A stretch of DNA of 64,000 bases from NCBI RefSeq assembly GCF_000772085.1, contig NZ_CP009755.1:2542001-2606000 (forward strand). The letters run 5' to 3'. This document shows positions 24,663-32,709 of the stretch, piece after piece. The first letter of the stretch is position 1. Each line of letters starts with the position of its first letter. A program made the position numbers and the translations under genes. This DNA comes from Curtobacterium sp. MR_MD2014. Lineage in GTDB: Bacteria; Actinomycetota; Actinomycetes; Actinomycetales; Microbacteriaceae. The notes under the pieces are model-generated. The model had not been told where the DNA came from. It saw nothing but the letters and a program-made list of their open reading frames with translations, and ran no database searches.

Positions 24663-24748
24663 CGCCGACGTCGCCGTCCGCGACCGCGGACACGAACGCA
24701 GCCGCAACGACCACGACCACCACCCGCACGAACAACGAAAGGCCCGAC

Positions 24749-26410
24749 GTGACCGACACGCTCGTCCAGCCCGCAGCCGCCACCGACGCCGAGACCTGGT
24801 GGCGCCAGGCGAGCGTCTACCAGGTGTACCCCCGCTCGTTCGCCGACGCGGACGGCGACGGCATCGGCGACCTCCGCGGGGTGACCTCGCGGGTGCCGTA
24901 CCTGTCCTCCCTCGGCATCGAGGCCGTCTGGCTCAGCCCGTTCTACCCGTCGGCGCTGGCCGACGGCGGCTACGACGTCGACGACTACCGCGACGTCGAC
25001 CCGCGTCTGGGCACCCTCGCCGACTTCGACGACATGGTCGAGGCTTTGCACGGCGCCGGCATCCGGGTCATCGTCGACATCGTGCCGAACCACACGAGCG
25101 ACCGGCACGCGTGGTTCCGCGAGGCACTGGCGTCGCCGAAGGGCAGCCCGGCCCGGGACCGCTACGTCTTCCGCGACGGCACCGGTCCCGACGGGTCCGA
25201 GGCGCCGGCCGACTGGGTGTCGATCTTCGGCGGCCCGGCGTGGACCGCCGTGGGCGACGGCCAGTGGTACCTGCACAACTTCGCGACGGAGCAGCCCGAC
25301 CTGAACTGGGCGAACCGCGAGGTGCGCGACGACTTCCTGCACACGCTGCGCTTCTGGTCGGACCGCGGGGTCGACGGCTTCCGCATCGACGTGGCGCACG
25401 GCCTGGCGAAGGACCTGCCCGCAGGCGAGCTGCCCACGTGGGCCGAGGTGCTCGCCGCCCCGAAGGACGGCTCGCACATCCTGTGGGACCGCGACGACGT
25501 GCACGAGATCTACGCCGAGTGGCGCACGGTGTTCGACGAGTACCCCCCGGCACGGACCGCCGTCGCCGAGGCCTGGGTCGCAGCCGACCGCCGTGCCCGG
25601 TACGCCAGCGCCGAGGGACTCGGGCAGGCGTTCAACTTCGACCTGCTCGAGGCGGACTTCGACGCACAGCAGTTCCGCACGATCATCGAGTTCAACCTCG
25701 GGCTCGCCGAGCAGTCCGGCTCGTCGACGACGTGGGTGTTCTCGAACCACGACGTCGTCCGGCACGCCACCCGCTACGCACTGCCCGCCCGCAACGGCGA
25801 CGAGCAGAAGCAGGGGTCCGCGTGGCTGCTCGCGGGCGGTGACCAGGCGGCGCTCGACCGATCGCTCGGACTCCGTCGGGCCCAGGCGGCGACGCTCCTC
25901 GAGCTCGCACTGCCCGGCTCCGCGTACCTGTACCAGGGCGAGGAACTCGGCCTGCACGAGGTCGGCGACATCCCCGACGCCGAGCGCCAGGACCCGGCGT
26001 TCTTCCGGAACCCGGGCGTCGACGTGGGCCGTGACGGCTGCCGCGTGCCGATCCCGTGGACGCGGCAGGGTTCGTCGTTCGGGTTCGGCGACGGCGGCTC
26101 GCACCTGCCGCAGCCGGCGTGGTTCGCGCAGGTCTCGGTCGAGGCGGAAGACGCCGACCCCGACTCGACGCTGAACCTGTACCGGAAGGCCCTGGGCCTG
26201 CGCGGCCAGCTGCAGTCCGAGGAGCACCTCGAGTGGCTCGAGACCGGTCGCGACGACGTGCTCGCGTTCCGCCGGCCGAACGGCTGGACGAGCGTGACGG
26301 TGTTCGGCGACGAGCCGTACGCACTCCCCGCCGGCGAGCTACTGCTCGCCTCCGCGCCGGTGGCAGACGGCGCACTGTCGGGTGTGGGGACCGCCTGGTT
26401 GCGTTCCTGA
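24749..26410 (+). CDS. GH13 alpha-glucosidase (oligo-1,6-glucosidase/maltase type)
   Basis: A 553-residue cytoplasmic enzyme of the alpha-amylase superfamily. Family blocks are in order: VYQVYPRSFADADGDGIGDL, DIVPNHTS, GFRIDVAHG (nucleophile Asp214), AVAEAWV (acid/base Glu274) and FSNHDVV (Asp335). The gene order binding protein, two permeases, glucosidase suggests that it hydrolyses the imported alpha-glucoside to glucose. GTG 24749 was preferred because GAAAGG precedes it; GTG 24659, which overlaps the permease stop, would add 30 Thr-rich residues and cannot be excluded. A long hairpin terminator follows. Confidence 0.9.
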   Translation: MTDTLVQPAAATDAETWWRQASVYQVYPRSFADADGDGIGDLRGVTSRVPYLSSLGIEAVWLSPFYPSALADGGYDVDDYRDVDPRLGTLADFDDMVEALHGAGIRVIVDIVPNHTSDRHAWFREALASPKGSPARDRYVFRDGTGPDGSEAPADWVSIFGGPAWTAVGDGQWYLHNFATEQPDLNWANREVRDDFLHTLRFWSDRGVDGFRIDVAHGLAKDLPAGELPTWAEVLAAPKDGSHILWDRDDVHEIYAEWRTVFDEYPPARTAVAEAWVAADRRARYASAEGLGQAFNFDLLEADFDAQQFRTIIEFNLGLAEQSGSSTTWVFSNHDVVRHATRYALPARNGDEQKQGSAWLLAGGDQAALDRSLGLRRAQAATLLELALPGSAYLYQGEELGLHEVGDIPDAERQDPAFFRNPGVDVGRDGCRVPIPWTRQGSSFGFGDGGSHLPQPAWFAQVSVEAEDADPDSTLNLYRKALGLRGQLQSEEHLEWLETGRDDVLAFRRPNGWTSVTVFGDEPYALPAGELLLASAPVADGALSGVGTAWLRS

Positions 26411-26424
26411 CGGAACCCGGTGGC

Positions 26425-26466
26425 GGACGGGAGGCGCGGTGCAGGCAGGCACCGCGCCTCCCGTCC
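26425..26466 (+). terminator. Terminator of the glucosidase operon, GGACGGGAGGC hairpin family
   Basis: Arms 26425-26442 and 26449-26466 pair perfectly over 18 bp with a 6-nt loop, starting 14 bp after the stop codon. The arms match those at 4103 and 61426 almost base for base. Confidence 0.75.
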
Positions 26467-26521
26467 GTCGTGTGGTCACCTCGGTCGTCGCCCGTCGGGC
26501 AGGACCGGGCGTACCAGGTGG

Positions 26522-26566
26522 GAACGGGCGTACCGGGTCGAACCGTTCGACCAGGTACGCCCGTTC
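26522..26566. repeat. Long hairpin upstream of the NatA-like gene
   Basis: GAACGGGCGTACC (26522-26534) pairs with GGTACGCCCGTTC (26554-26566); after one mismatch, GGTCGAA pairs with TTCGACC, leaving a 3-nt loop. A direct repeat of GGGCGTACC precedes it and a smaller dyad (TTCCCA...TGGGAA, 26571-26594) follows. It lies between the preceding terminator and the promoter at 26628; role unknown, perhaps a second terminator. Confidence 0.55.
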
Positions 26567-26627
26567 TCGCTTCCCACCGCACGTGCGATGGGAAGGAACG
26601 GGCGGCGGAACTCGCGGCGGCCGCCGG

Positions 26628-26633
26628 TAGGGT
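26628..26633 (+). promoter_or_regulatory. -10 box (TAGGGT), leaderless promoter of the NatAB-like operon
   Basis: TAGGGT lies 7 nt before ATG 26641, with no Shine-Dalgarno between. Confidence 0.6.
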
Positions 26634-26640
26634 CGGCAGC

Positions 26641-27609
26641 ATGAGCGGCGCGAGCATCAGCGTGCGGGACCTCGTCATGCGCTTCGGGGACCGGGACGTC
26701 GTCGACGGGCTGTCGTTCGACGTGGCCCCCGGCGAGACCTTCGGGCTGCTCGGCAGCAACGGATCGGGCAAGACCACCACGATCCGGGCGCTGCTCGGCA
26801 TCACGACGCCGACCTCCGGCACCCTGCTCGTCGACGGCGCACCGTACCGACCCGCGACCGGCGGCATCGGGTACCTGCCCGAGGAGCGCGGGCTGTACCG
26901 CAAGGAGTCCGTGCTCGACGTCATGACCTACTTCGGCACGCTGCGGGGCCTCCGCCGCACCGAGGCCGCGGCGTGGAGCACCGAGTACCTCGAGCGCGTC
27001 GGGCTCGCCGACCGCGCGAAGCTCCGTGTCGACAAGCTGTCCGGCGGGCAGCAGCAGAAGGTGCAGCTCGGCATCACGATCATGGACCGACCGCGCCTGC
27101 TCATCCTCGACGAACCGACGAAGGGGCTCGACCCGGTCAACCGTCGGCTGCTCCTCGACCTGGTCGACGAGCGGAAGGCGGACGGCGCGACCGTGGTCCT
27201 CGTCACGCACCACATGGACGAGGTCGAGCGCCTCTGCGACCGCATCCTGCTGCTCAAGGACGGCCGGGCAGCCGCGTACGGCAGCATCCCCGACGTGCAG
27301 GACGCCTTCGGCGGCGCCGTCGCCCGGGTGCAGCTCACCGGCACGGTCCCCCGTTCTCCCCTGTACCGCCTCGCCCGGCACGAGGGTCACGTCGCCCACC
27401 TGGTGCCCACCGAGGCAGCCGCGGTGGACGGGTCGGACATCCTCGCCGCGCTCGTCGGCGCAGGTGTGCACGTGACCGCGTTCGAGATGCGCCGCATCCC
27501 GCTCGACGAGATCTTCGTCCAGGTCTACGGCCACGACGCCGGGGCCGACCAGGCCCCGGCCGGCCGGGCGTCGACGCAGCACACCACCGCGAGCGGGGCG
27601 GCGGCGTGA
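26641..27609 (+). CDS. ABC transporter ATP-binding protein, NatA-like
   Basis: A 322-residue ATPase. Walker A is GSNGSGKTTT (about residues 38-47), the signature is KLSGGQQQKVQLG and Walker B is [30 protein letters not shown] between them is typical of the NatA/YhaQ group, which pairs with NatB/YhaP-type permeases and exports Na+ or other small molecules; the substrate here is unknown. The C-terminal about 90 residues include the exporter-type regulatory extension and an Ala/Gln-rich end. The last 4 bp overlap the permease gene. Confidence 0.9.
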   Translation: MSGASISVRDLVMRFGDRDVVDGLSFDVAPGETFGLLGSNGSGKTTTIRALLGITTPTSGTLLVDGAPYRPATGGIGYLPEERGLYRKESVLDVMTYFGTLRGLRRTEAAAWSTEYLERVGLADRAKLRVDKLSGGQQQKVQLGITIMDRPRLLILDEPTKGLDPVNRRLLLDLVDERKADGATVVLVTHHMDEVERLCDRILLLKDGRAAAYGSIPDVQDAFGGAVARVQLTGTVPRSPLYRLARHEGHVAHLVPTEAAAVDGSDILAALVGAGVHVTAFEMRRIPLDEIFVQVYGHDAGADQAPAGRASTQHTTASGAAA

Positions 27610-28832
27610 GTCGGCTCGGGACGGTCGTGCGCTTCGAGTTCGTCCGCGCCGTCAAGAAGCCCGCGTTCTGGATCGGCACCCTCGCGCTCCCGATCGTCGT
27701 CGTCCTGGTCTCGGTGCTCGTCGGCGTCGGACAGGCGGCCGGCTCCGACTCGATCTCGTCGAGCGCCTCGGCGGCGAAGACCTCGTTCCGGTACGTCGAC
27801 CACTCGGGCCTGGTGTCGGCGCGGGTCGCGGCCGAGTGGGGCGGGTCGCCGTCCGACGACCCGGCCGCCGACCGCGCGGCCGTCCGGGCGGGCACGCTCG
27901 AGCTCTTCGTCGAGTACCCGGAGAAGCCGTCGGCGCAGGCGATCCGGCTGGATGCCGCCGACCGCGGACTGTTCGAGAACGGTGGCTACTCCTCGCTCGC
28001 CGAGCGGGTGCTGGAACGCAGCGTCGCGGCCTCGGTCGGTGACGACGAGGCCGTCGCGCTCCTCCGCGCCCCGCCGTCGACCGACCTGACCACGTACGCC
28101 GACGGCCGCGTCGCACCGGGCTGGCTGTCGATCGTCCCGCCGCTGCTCTACGCCCTCGCGTTCTTCGGCATCGTGATCCTGCTCGCGACCCGCATGGTGA
28201 CGGTGGTCGTCGAGGAGAAGGAGAACCGCATCTCCGAGATGATCCTGACCGCGGTGACGGCCGGTGACCTGATCCGGGGCAAGGTCCTCGCCATGTTGCT
28301 CGTCGGGCTCGTGCAGGTCGGGGTCGTCGTGCTGCCGGGGCTCGCGGTCGCCCTGGTCGCACTGCCCCTCGTCGCGTCGCGGCTCGGCGGCCTGACGGTG
28401 GACCCGTGGCGGATGGTCGTCGGTGCGCTGCTGCTCGTCGGCGGGGTGCTGCTCGCCTGCGGGCTCTTCGTCGCCGTCGGCGCTGCGGTGCCCTCGATCA
28501 AGGACGCCTCGACGCTGCAGTCCGCCGCGATCTTCGCCCTGATCATCCCGCTCTACGCGGCGTTCTTCGTGATGACGACGCCGTCGTCGCCGGTGGCGGC
28601 GTTCTTCACGTACTTCCCCACCTTCACGCCGATCACCGCCATGGTCCGGAACGCCGTCGGATCGCTGTCCGTCGTCGAGTCCGTCGTCTGCATCGTCGAG
28701 GTGTTCGCCGTGGCCGCGGTGCTGCTCTGGTTCGCCGAGTACCTGTTCCGCCACTCGGTGGCGCAGTACGGGTCGAAGGTCACGGTGCGGCAGATCGCCG
28801 GCTGGCGCCGGGGCCGAGCCCGGGCACGCTGA
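27606..28832 (+). CDS. ABC-2 type permease, NatB/YhaP-like
   Basis: A 408-residue membrane protein. One transmembrane helix near residues 20-40 is followed by a large extracytoplasmic domain (about 45-170) and a cluster of five or six helices from about 180 to 385, the layout of NatB. The motif TVVVEEKENRISEMILTAVT after the second helix is the hallmark of the ABC-2 NatB group. The start GTG 27606 overlaps the ATPase stop codon (GTGA). The C-terminus is strongly basic. Confidence 0.88.
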   Translation: MSRLGTVVRFEFVRAVKKPAFWIGTLALPIVVVLVSVLVGVGQAAGSDSISSSASAAKTSFRYVDHSGLVSARVAAEWGGSPSDDPAADRAAVRAGTLELFVEYPEKPSAQAIRLDAADRGLFENGGYSSLAERVLERSVAASVGDDEAVALLRAPPSTDLTTYADGRVAPGWLSIVPPLLYALAFFGIVILLATRMVTVVVEEKENRISEMILTAVTAGDLIRGKVLAMLLVGLVQVGVVVLPGLAVALVALPLVASRLGGLTVDPWRMVVGALLLVGGVLLACGLFVAVGAAVPSIKDASTLQSAAIFALIIPLYAAFFVMTTPSSPVAAFFTYFPTFTPITAMVRNAVGSLSVVESVVCIVEVFAVAAVLLWFAEYLFRHSVAQYGSKVTVRQIAGWRRGRARAR

Positions 28833-28896
28833 CGCGGTCCGACGGACGCGGGTCGTCGACGGGCCGACGGGTGTCGACGGCGGCACCGCTCGTGGG

Positions 28897-29529
28897 TCAG
28901 CCGCGGACGAGCGCCTCGTCCACGTCCCAGGCCACGGCTTCGGGCTCACGCCAGCCGTGCCGGAGCGTGTGCACGGCACGGTCGTACTCGACCAGGACGT
29001 CGAGGTACGGCCGGACGAGCATCTGCAGCTGGAGTCCCTCGTAGACCGCGAGCAACTGCGTCGCGGCCTGGTGGGCGGGGATGCCGATGGTCTCCAGACC
29101 GGCGTCGACGTCGCGCTGCAGCCCGACGGTGAGCTCCTCGACGTACTCCTCGAAGCGCTTGCGGAAGAAGCCGGCGAAGTCCCGTTCGGACGCGGCGAGG
29201 GTCACGACGCCCGCGAGCACCCGGACGAGACCGGGGTCGGCGACGTCCTCGGCCAGGGTCATCCGCACGTGCTCGAGCGTGCACCGCGGCACCGACGACC
29301 GGCGGGATCCGCGGAGCTGCAGCCAGCGGTCGTAGACCACCAGGAGCAGTCCGTCCCAGGTCGGGAAGAGCCGGTCGACGACCGTGCGGTCCACGCCGCA
29401 GGTCTCGGCGACCGTACCGGCGTCGACCTCGTGGAACGGGTGCAGCCGGTAGGCCCGGATCGCCCCGCGCACGATCCGCTCGGCCAGCGACGCGTCGCCC
29501 TCGACGGACCCGCCGTGCATGTCTGCCAT
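28897..29529 (-). CDS. TetR-family transcriptional regulator
   Basis: A 210-residue protein with a TetR-type N-terminal helix-turn-helix: LAERIVRGAIRAYRLHPFHE, then TVAETCGVDRTVVDRLFPTW (about residues 36-55). The rest is alpha-helical, as in TetR ligand domains. ATG 29529 is used as start; a GTG at 29568 would add 13 residues. It is convergent with the NatB-like gene and lies 74 bp downstream of pnuC on the same strand. The target is unknown. Confidence 0.8.
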   Translation of the reverse strand: MADMHGGSVEGDASLAERIVRGAIRAYRLHPFHEVDAGTVAETCGVDRTVVDRLFPTWDGLLLVVYDRWLQLRGSRRSSVPRCTLEHVRMTLAEDVADPGLVRVLAGVVTLAASERDFAGFFRKRFEEYVEELTVGLQRDVDAGLETIGIPAHQAATQLLAVYEGLQLQMLVRPYLDVLVEYDRAVHTLRHGWREPEAVAWDVDEALVRG

Positions 29530-29603
29530 CCCGACAGTCCACCGCACCCGGCCCCGGCGTGTCTCCACCCAGTGCGGGGGTCAGGCAACACCTGTCGAGC
29601 GCG

Positions 29604-30269
29604 TCAGCCCACCGTCACCGGCGCCGCCGACGGCTTGCGCCCCTGCTGTACCCAGACGAAGAACCCGGTCAGGGTGAAGGCGCCGTAGAAGACGTACATC
29701 AGCCCGGACGCGTAGTAGCCGGCCGAGAAGAGCAGCGGCACCCCGACCAGGTCGACCGCGACCCAGATCAGCCAGAACTCGACCCAGCCCTTCGCCATGC
29801 CGTACGTCGCCAGCACGGACCCGACGAAGATCCAGGCGTCGCTCCAGACCGGCTCGTACGAGCCGAGGGCCCGGAACACGGGTGTCAGGACGGCGGTGCC
29901 GCCCACCAGCGCCAGCACCAGCAGCCCCCGGGTCGACCAGGAGGCCCACCGCGGCTCGACGACGGTCGTCGCCTCGTCCGCGCGGTGCGTCCACCGGTAC
30001 CACCCGTAGACGCTGACGACGATGAACATGACCTGTCGGCCGGCCTGGCCGAGCAGGTTCACCGGGTTCGGAGTGTCGAAGAGCGCACCCATGAACACCG
30101 TGAAGAGCAGGGCGTTCCCGAGGATCCCCACCGGCCACGCCCAGACCCTGCGACGCATCCCGCCGAGCGCACTGAGCAGCCCGAACACGTTGCCGATCAC
30201 CTCGCGCCAGAGCACGGTCTGGTCGCCGATGACGAGCTGCGCGTCGAACAACCACCGCACGATGCCCAT
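29604..30269 (-). CDS. pnuC: Nicotinamide riboside transporter PnuC
   Basis: A 221-residue membrane protein with seven predicted helices. Family features are NVFGLLSALGGMRRRVWAWP near the N-terminus, a YGWYRW motif at about residues 88-93, and WIFVGSVLATYGMAKGWVEFW with WIWVAVDLVGVPL in the second half. PnuC imports nicotinamide riboside by facilitated diffusion for NAD+ synthesis. Start ATG 30269 follows GAGGAGG, the strongest ribosome-binding site nearby. No riboswitch-like structure is seen in its short leader. Confidence 0.92.
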   Translation of the reverse strand: MGIVRWLFDAQLVIGDQTVLWREVIGNVFGLLSALGGMRRRVWAWPVGILGNALLFTVFMGALFDTPNPVNLLGQAGRQVMFIVVSVYGWYRWTHRADEATTVVEPRWASWSTRGLLVLALVGGTAVLTPVFRALGSYEPVWSDAWIFVGSVLATYGMAKGWVEFWLIWVAVDLVGVPLLFSAGYYASGLMYVFYGAFTLTGFFVWVQQGRKPSAAPVTVG

Positions 30270-30354
30270 GGGCCCTCCTCGTTCCGAGACCGTGCAACCG
30301 TACGGGCAGCGGGCGCATTCCTCCGGCCGCGCGACCCCGTGTGACGTGCCGGTC

Positions 30355-30360
30355 TAGGCT
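30355..30360 (+). promoter_or_regulatory. -10 box (TAGGCT), leaderless promoter
   Basis: TAGGCT lies 8 nt before GTG 30369; no Shine-Dalgarno is seen. Confidence 0.5.
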
Positions 30361-30368
30361 CGGGCAGC

Positions 30369-30911
30369 GTGACGGACGGGCTCGTGGAGGACGCGGTGCG
30401 GCGAGCGCAGACCCTGCTCGACCACGCGGCCGCGCGCCTGCGGGCAGCCGGCGTCCGCGACGAGGCCCTCGGCGAGTACGTCGAGCCCCGCGCGGTCCTC
30501 GGGATCCGTCGGGAGCCGACGATCCGCTCGCTCGGCCGGGTCTGGCGCGTCGGAGCCCTGCTGCTCGGATCGTCCTCCGAGACCGCCGGCGGGGTCTGGG
30601 CGACCGGGCAGATCACCCGCGTGACCGACCCCGGACGCCAGCAGTTCGTCTCGGTCTCCGCCGAGGTGCGCCGCGCCTACCGGGCGGCCGCGGCGAAGGG
30701 GCACTTCGCCGCGGGCGACACGGTCAACCACGGCGCGGTGCCGATCCCGCTCGACGACTCGCTCGTCGGGGCCGACGGTGTGCTCGCCGTGGTCGACGGC
30801 GAACCGGTCGTCCGCTGGTCCCCCACCTCCGGGACCGCCGTGCCGCTCGAGGACTACCTGCGGGACCGGGTCGCGCTGCTCGTGGACCCGCCGATCGGCG
30901 CGACCGACTGA
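30369..30911 (+). CDS. Conserved hypothetical protein
   Basis: A 180-residue soluble protein that I do not recognise. An N-terminal helix (residues 5-30) precedes a beta-rich region with RSLGRVWRVGALLLG near residue 54 and VWATGQITRVTDPGRQQF near 75. A short segment RRAYRAAAAKGHFAAGDTVN follows. The C-terminus ends with LEDYLRDRVALLVDPP. Codon use matches neighbouring genes, and a -10 box at leaderless spacing supports expression. It has no signal peptide or transmembrane helix. No operon partner is apparent, since both neighbours are on the other strand. Confidence 0.75.
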   Translation: MTDGLVEDAVRRAQTLLDHAAARLRAAGVRDEALGEYVEPRAVLGIRREPTIRSLGRVWRVGALLLGSSSETAGGVWATGQITRVTDPGRQQFVSVSAEVRRAYRAAAAKGHFAAGDTVNHGAVPIPLDDSLVGADGVLAVVDGEPVVRWSPTSGTAVPLEDYLRDRVALLVDPPIGATD

Positions 30912-30936
30912 GCTGCGTCCGACGCGGGTCGGAGGG

Positions 30937-31695
30937 TCAGGCTCCTCCGGAGTCGGACTCCCGACGCCCCGCCGCCACGCGGTCGAGCCACTCCGCCAGG
31001 ACAGCGCGCTCGGCTGCCGTCAGTCGGTCGAGTTCCTCGACGCCGGCGCGCAGGGTCGACGCCGCGGTGCGGAGCGCCCGGTCGGGACCGGCGACGACGT
31101 CGCGCTCGGGGACGACGACCTGCGCCTCGACCGCGGCCCAGACCGTCTCGGCCAGGGCAGGGTCGCGTCGGCCCTCCGGTTCCCCCAGGATCGCGAGCAC
31201 GGCACCGGTACCGGCCGCGTGCACCAGCCGGACCGCCTCCGACGCCCCGACGAGGAGACGTCCGGCCACCGCGACCCGTCGCAACCGTTCCTCGAGCACA
31301 CGCAGCCCGGCCGCCACGGCGGGTGACCCTCGCCCGCGACGCGGGTCGCTCATGATGACGAACAGGTCGGGGTTGGCGAGCCCGAAGGCGATGGTCGCGT
31401 CCCATCCCGCGCGGAGCGCCTCGACCGGGTCCGTCCCGTCCGCTCCGGCGGCGTCGACCATCGCGGCCTTCTCGGCGCTGAACACCGTCATGACGTGCTC
31501 GGCGACCGCGTCGAGCAGTCCGTCCTTGTCCCCGAAGAGCCGGTAGATCGTGGGCGCCTGCACTCCTGCCCGTGCGGCGACCGCTCGCGTCGTCACCGCG
31601 TCGACACCGCCGTCGTGGAGGAGCTCCGCAGCGCCGACCACGATGCGCTCGCGGACGTCGCGACGGGAGTCGATCGCCGGTGCGGTACTGGTCAC
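30937..31695 (-). CDS. TetR-family regulator, divergent from an NmrA-like oxidoreductase
   Basis: A 252-residue TetR protein. The helix-turn-helix TTRAVAARAGVQAPTIYRLF (about residues 39-58) is followed by GDKDGLLDAVAEHV, the standard TetR pattern; the remainder is helical. The start is GTG 31695, with a TAGCGT -10 box 6 nt upstream. It is divergent from the NmrA-like gene at 31781 across an 85-bp gap that holds direct and inverted repeats, so it probably represses that gene and itself. Confidence 0.88.
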   Translation of the reverse strand: MTSTAPAIDSRRDVRERIVVGAAELLHDGGVDAVTTRAVAARAGVQAPTIYRLFGDKDGLLDAVAEHVMTVFSAEKAAMVDAAGADGTDPVEALRAGWDATIAFGLANPDLFVIMSDPRRGRGSPAVAAGLRVLEERLRRVAVAGRLLVGASEAVRLVHAAGTGAVLAILGEPEGRRDPALAETVWAAVEAQVVVPERDVVAGPDRALRTAASTLRAGVEELDRLTAAERAVLAEWLDRVAAGRRESDSGGA

Positions 31696-31701
31696 GGATC
31701 A

Positions 31702-31767
31702 ACGCTAACAGGTGCTTGCTTCCACCGAAAACCAGCGCTACGGTTCTCGTGTTTCCACCGCTAACAC
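31702..31767. promoter_or_regulatory. Divergent promoter/operator of the TetR and NmrA-like genes
   Basis: The minus-strand -10 TAGCGT (31702-31707) serves the TetR gene. CGCTAACAGG (31704-31713) and CCGCTAACACG (31758-31768) are near-identical direct repeats, and TTCCACCG occurs twice (31720, 31753). GTGTT/AACAC (31749-31753, 31763-31767) form a dyad. These are candidate TetR sites flanking both starts. Confidence 0.55.
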
Positions 31768-31780
31768 GAACGAGGCCACC

Positions 31781-32644
31781 ATGATCACGATCACCGGAGC
31801 GACCGGCGCACTCAACGGCGCCACCGCCGACCACCTCCTCGACCACCTCCCGGCATCCCGGCTCACGGTGGTGACACGGGACCCCGCACGCACCGCGCGG
31901 TTCGCCGAGCGCGGCGTGACGGTGCGTCACGGCGACTACGACGACCCGGCGGGCCTGGTCGAGGCCTTCGCCGGCTCGGACCGCCTGCTGCTCGTCTCGT
32001 CGAACGACCCGGGAGGGGACACCGTCCGGCAGCACCGGAACGCCGTGCAGGCCGCGGCGAGCGCCGGCGTCGGACACGTCTTCTACACGAGCCACCAGGG
32101 CGCGGGAGCGGCGTCCCCGTTCGTGCCGGCACAGCACCACGCCGCCACCGAGGACCTGCTCGCCGAGTCGGGCCTCCGGTGGACCTCGCTCCGGAACGGC
32201 TTCTACGCCCACAGCCTGCAGTGGCTGCTGGGGCCGTGGCCGGAGACGGGGACGGTCGCCCTGCCGGCAGACGGACCGGTGTCCTGGACCGCCCGTGAGG
32301 ACGCAGCCGAGGCGGCCGCCGCCCTGCTGCTGCAGGAGACGCCGGCCGAGGGACCGGTGACCGTCACCGCGACCGCGGCACCGACCTTCGGGGAGCTCAC
32401 GGACCGGCTGGCCGAGCGCGTCGGTCGCGACGTCGGCTTCCGGCTCGTCGACGCGGAACAGTGGGTCGGCGGCGCCGTCGCGGCGGGGCAGGACGAACGC
32501 ATGGTCCGGTTCCTGCTCGGCATGTACGAGGCAGCGGCCGGAGGGTGGTTCGCGGGGACGGACCCGACGCTCCGGACGCTGCTCGGCCGCGAGCCGAGGT
32601 CTGCGGACGACGCACTCGACGCCGTCGTCGCCGGCACGCGCTGA
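31781..32644 (+). CDS. NmrA/QorB-like NAD(P)-binding oxidoreductase
   Basis: A 287-residue protein of the atypical SDR class, NmrA-like. The N-terminal glycine-rich loop (ITITGATGALNGATADHLL) binds NAD(P); HVFYTSHQGAGAASPF and LRNGFYAHSLQWLLGPW match QorB-type quinone reductases that protect against quinone or disulfide stress. The last 80 residues form the small substrate domain. ATG 31781 follows GAGG by 6 nt. It is under likely control of the divergent TetR protein. Confidence 0.87.
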   Translation: MITITGATGALNGATADHLLDHLPASRLTVVTRDPARTARFAERGVTVRHGDYDDPAGLVEAFAGSDRLLLVSSNDPGGDTVRQHRNAVQAAASAGVGHVFYTSHQGAGAASPFVPAQHHAATEDLLAESGLRWTSLRNGFYAHSLQWLLGPWPETGTVALPADGPVSWTAREDAAEAAAALLLQETPAEGPVTVTATAAPTFGELTDRLAERVGRDVGFRLVDAEQWVGGAVAAGQDERMVRFLLGMYEAAAGGWFAGTDPTLRTLLGREPRSADDALDAVVAGTR

Positions 32645-32657
32645 GCGGACGCCGTCG

Positions 32658-32709
32658 TGCCGGTCGGCCTGCCGCGAGCGCGACGCCCCGGCCGACCGGC
32701 CGACCGGCA
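32658..32709. terminator. Bidirectional terminator between two NmrA-like genes
   Basis: TGCCGGTCGG (32658-32667) pairs with CCGACCGGCA (32700-32709), which ends next to the stop codon of the convergent gene at 32710. An extra CCGACCGG copy at 32692-32699 offers an alternative pairing. Confidence 0.5.

Noticed and set aside
24659..24748. GTG 24659 as start of the alpha-glucosidase
   Set aside because: It overlaps the permease stop in the usual way but adds 30 Thr/Ala-rich residues absent from the family, and GTG 24749 has a better ribosome-binding site. Kept as an alternative, not excluded.
30270..30368. Riboswitch or NrtR-type leader before pnuC
   Set aside because: The 99-bp gap has no conserved stem-loop or palindrome beyond the ribosome-binding site and the divergent -10 box.
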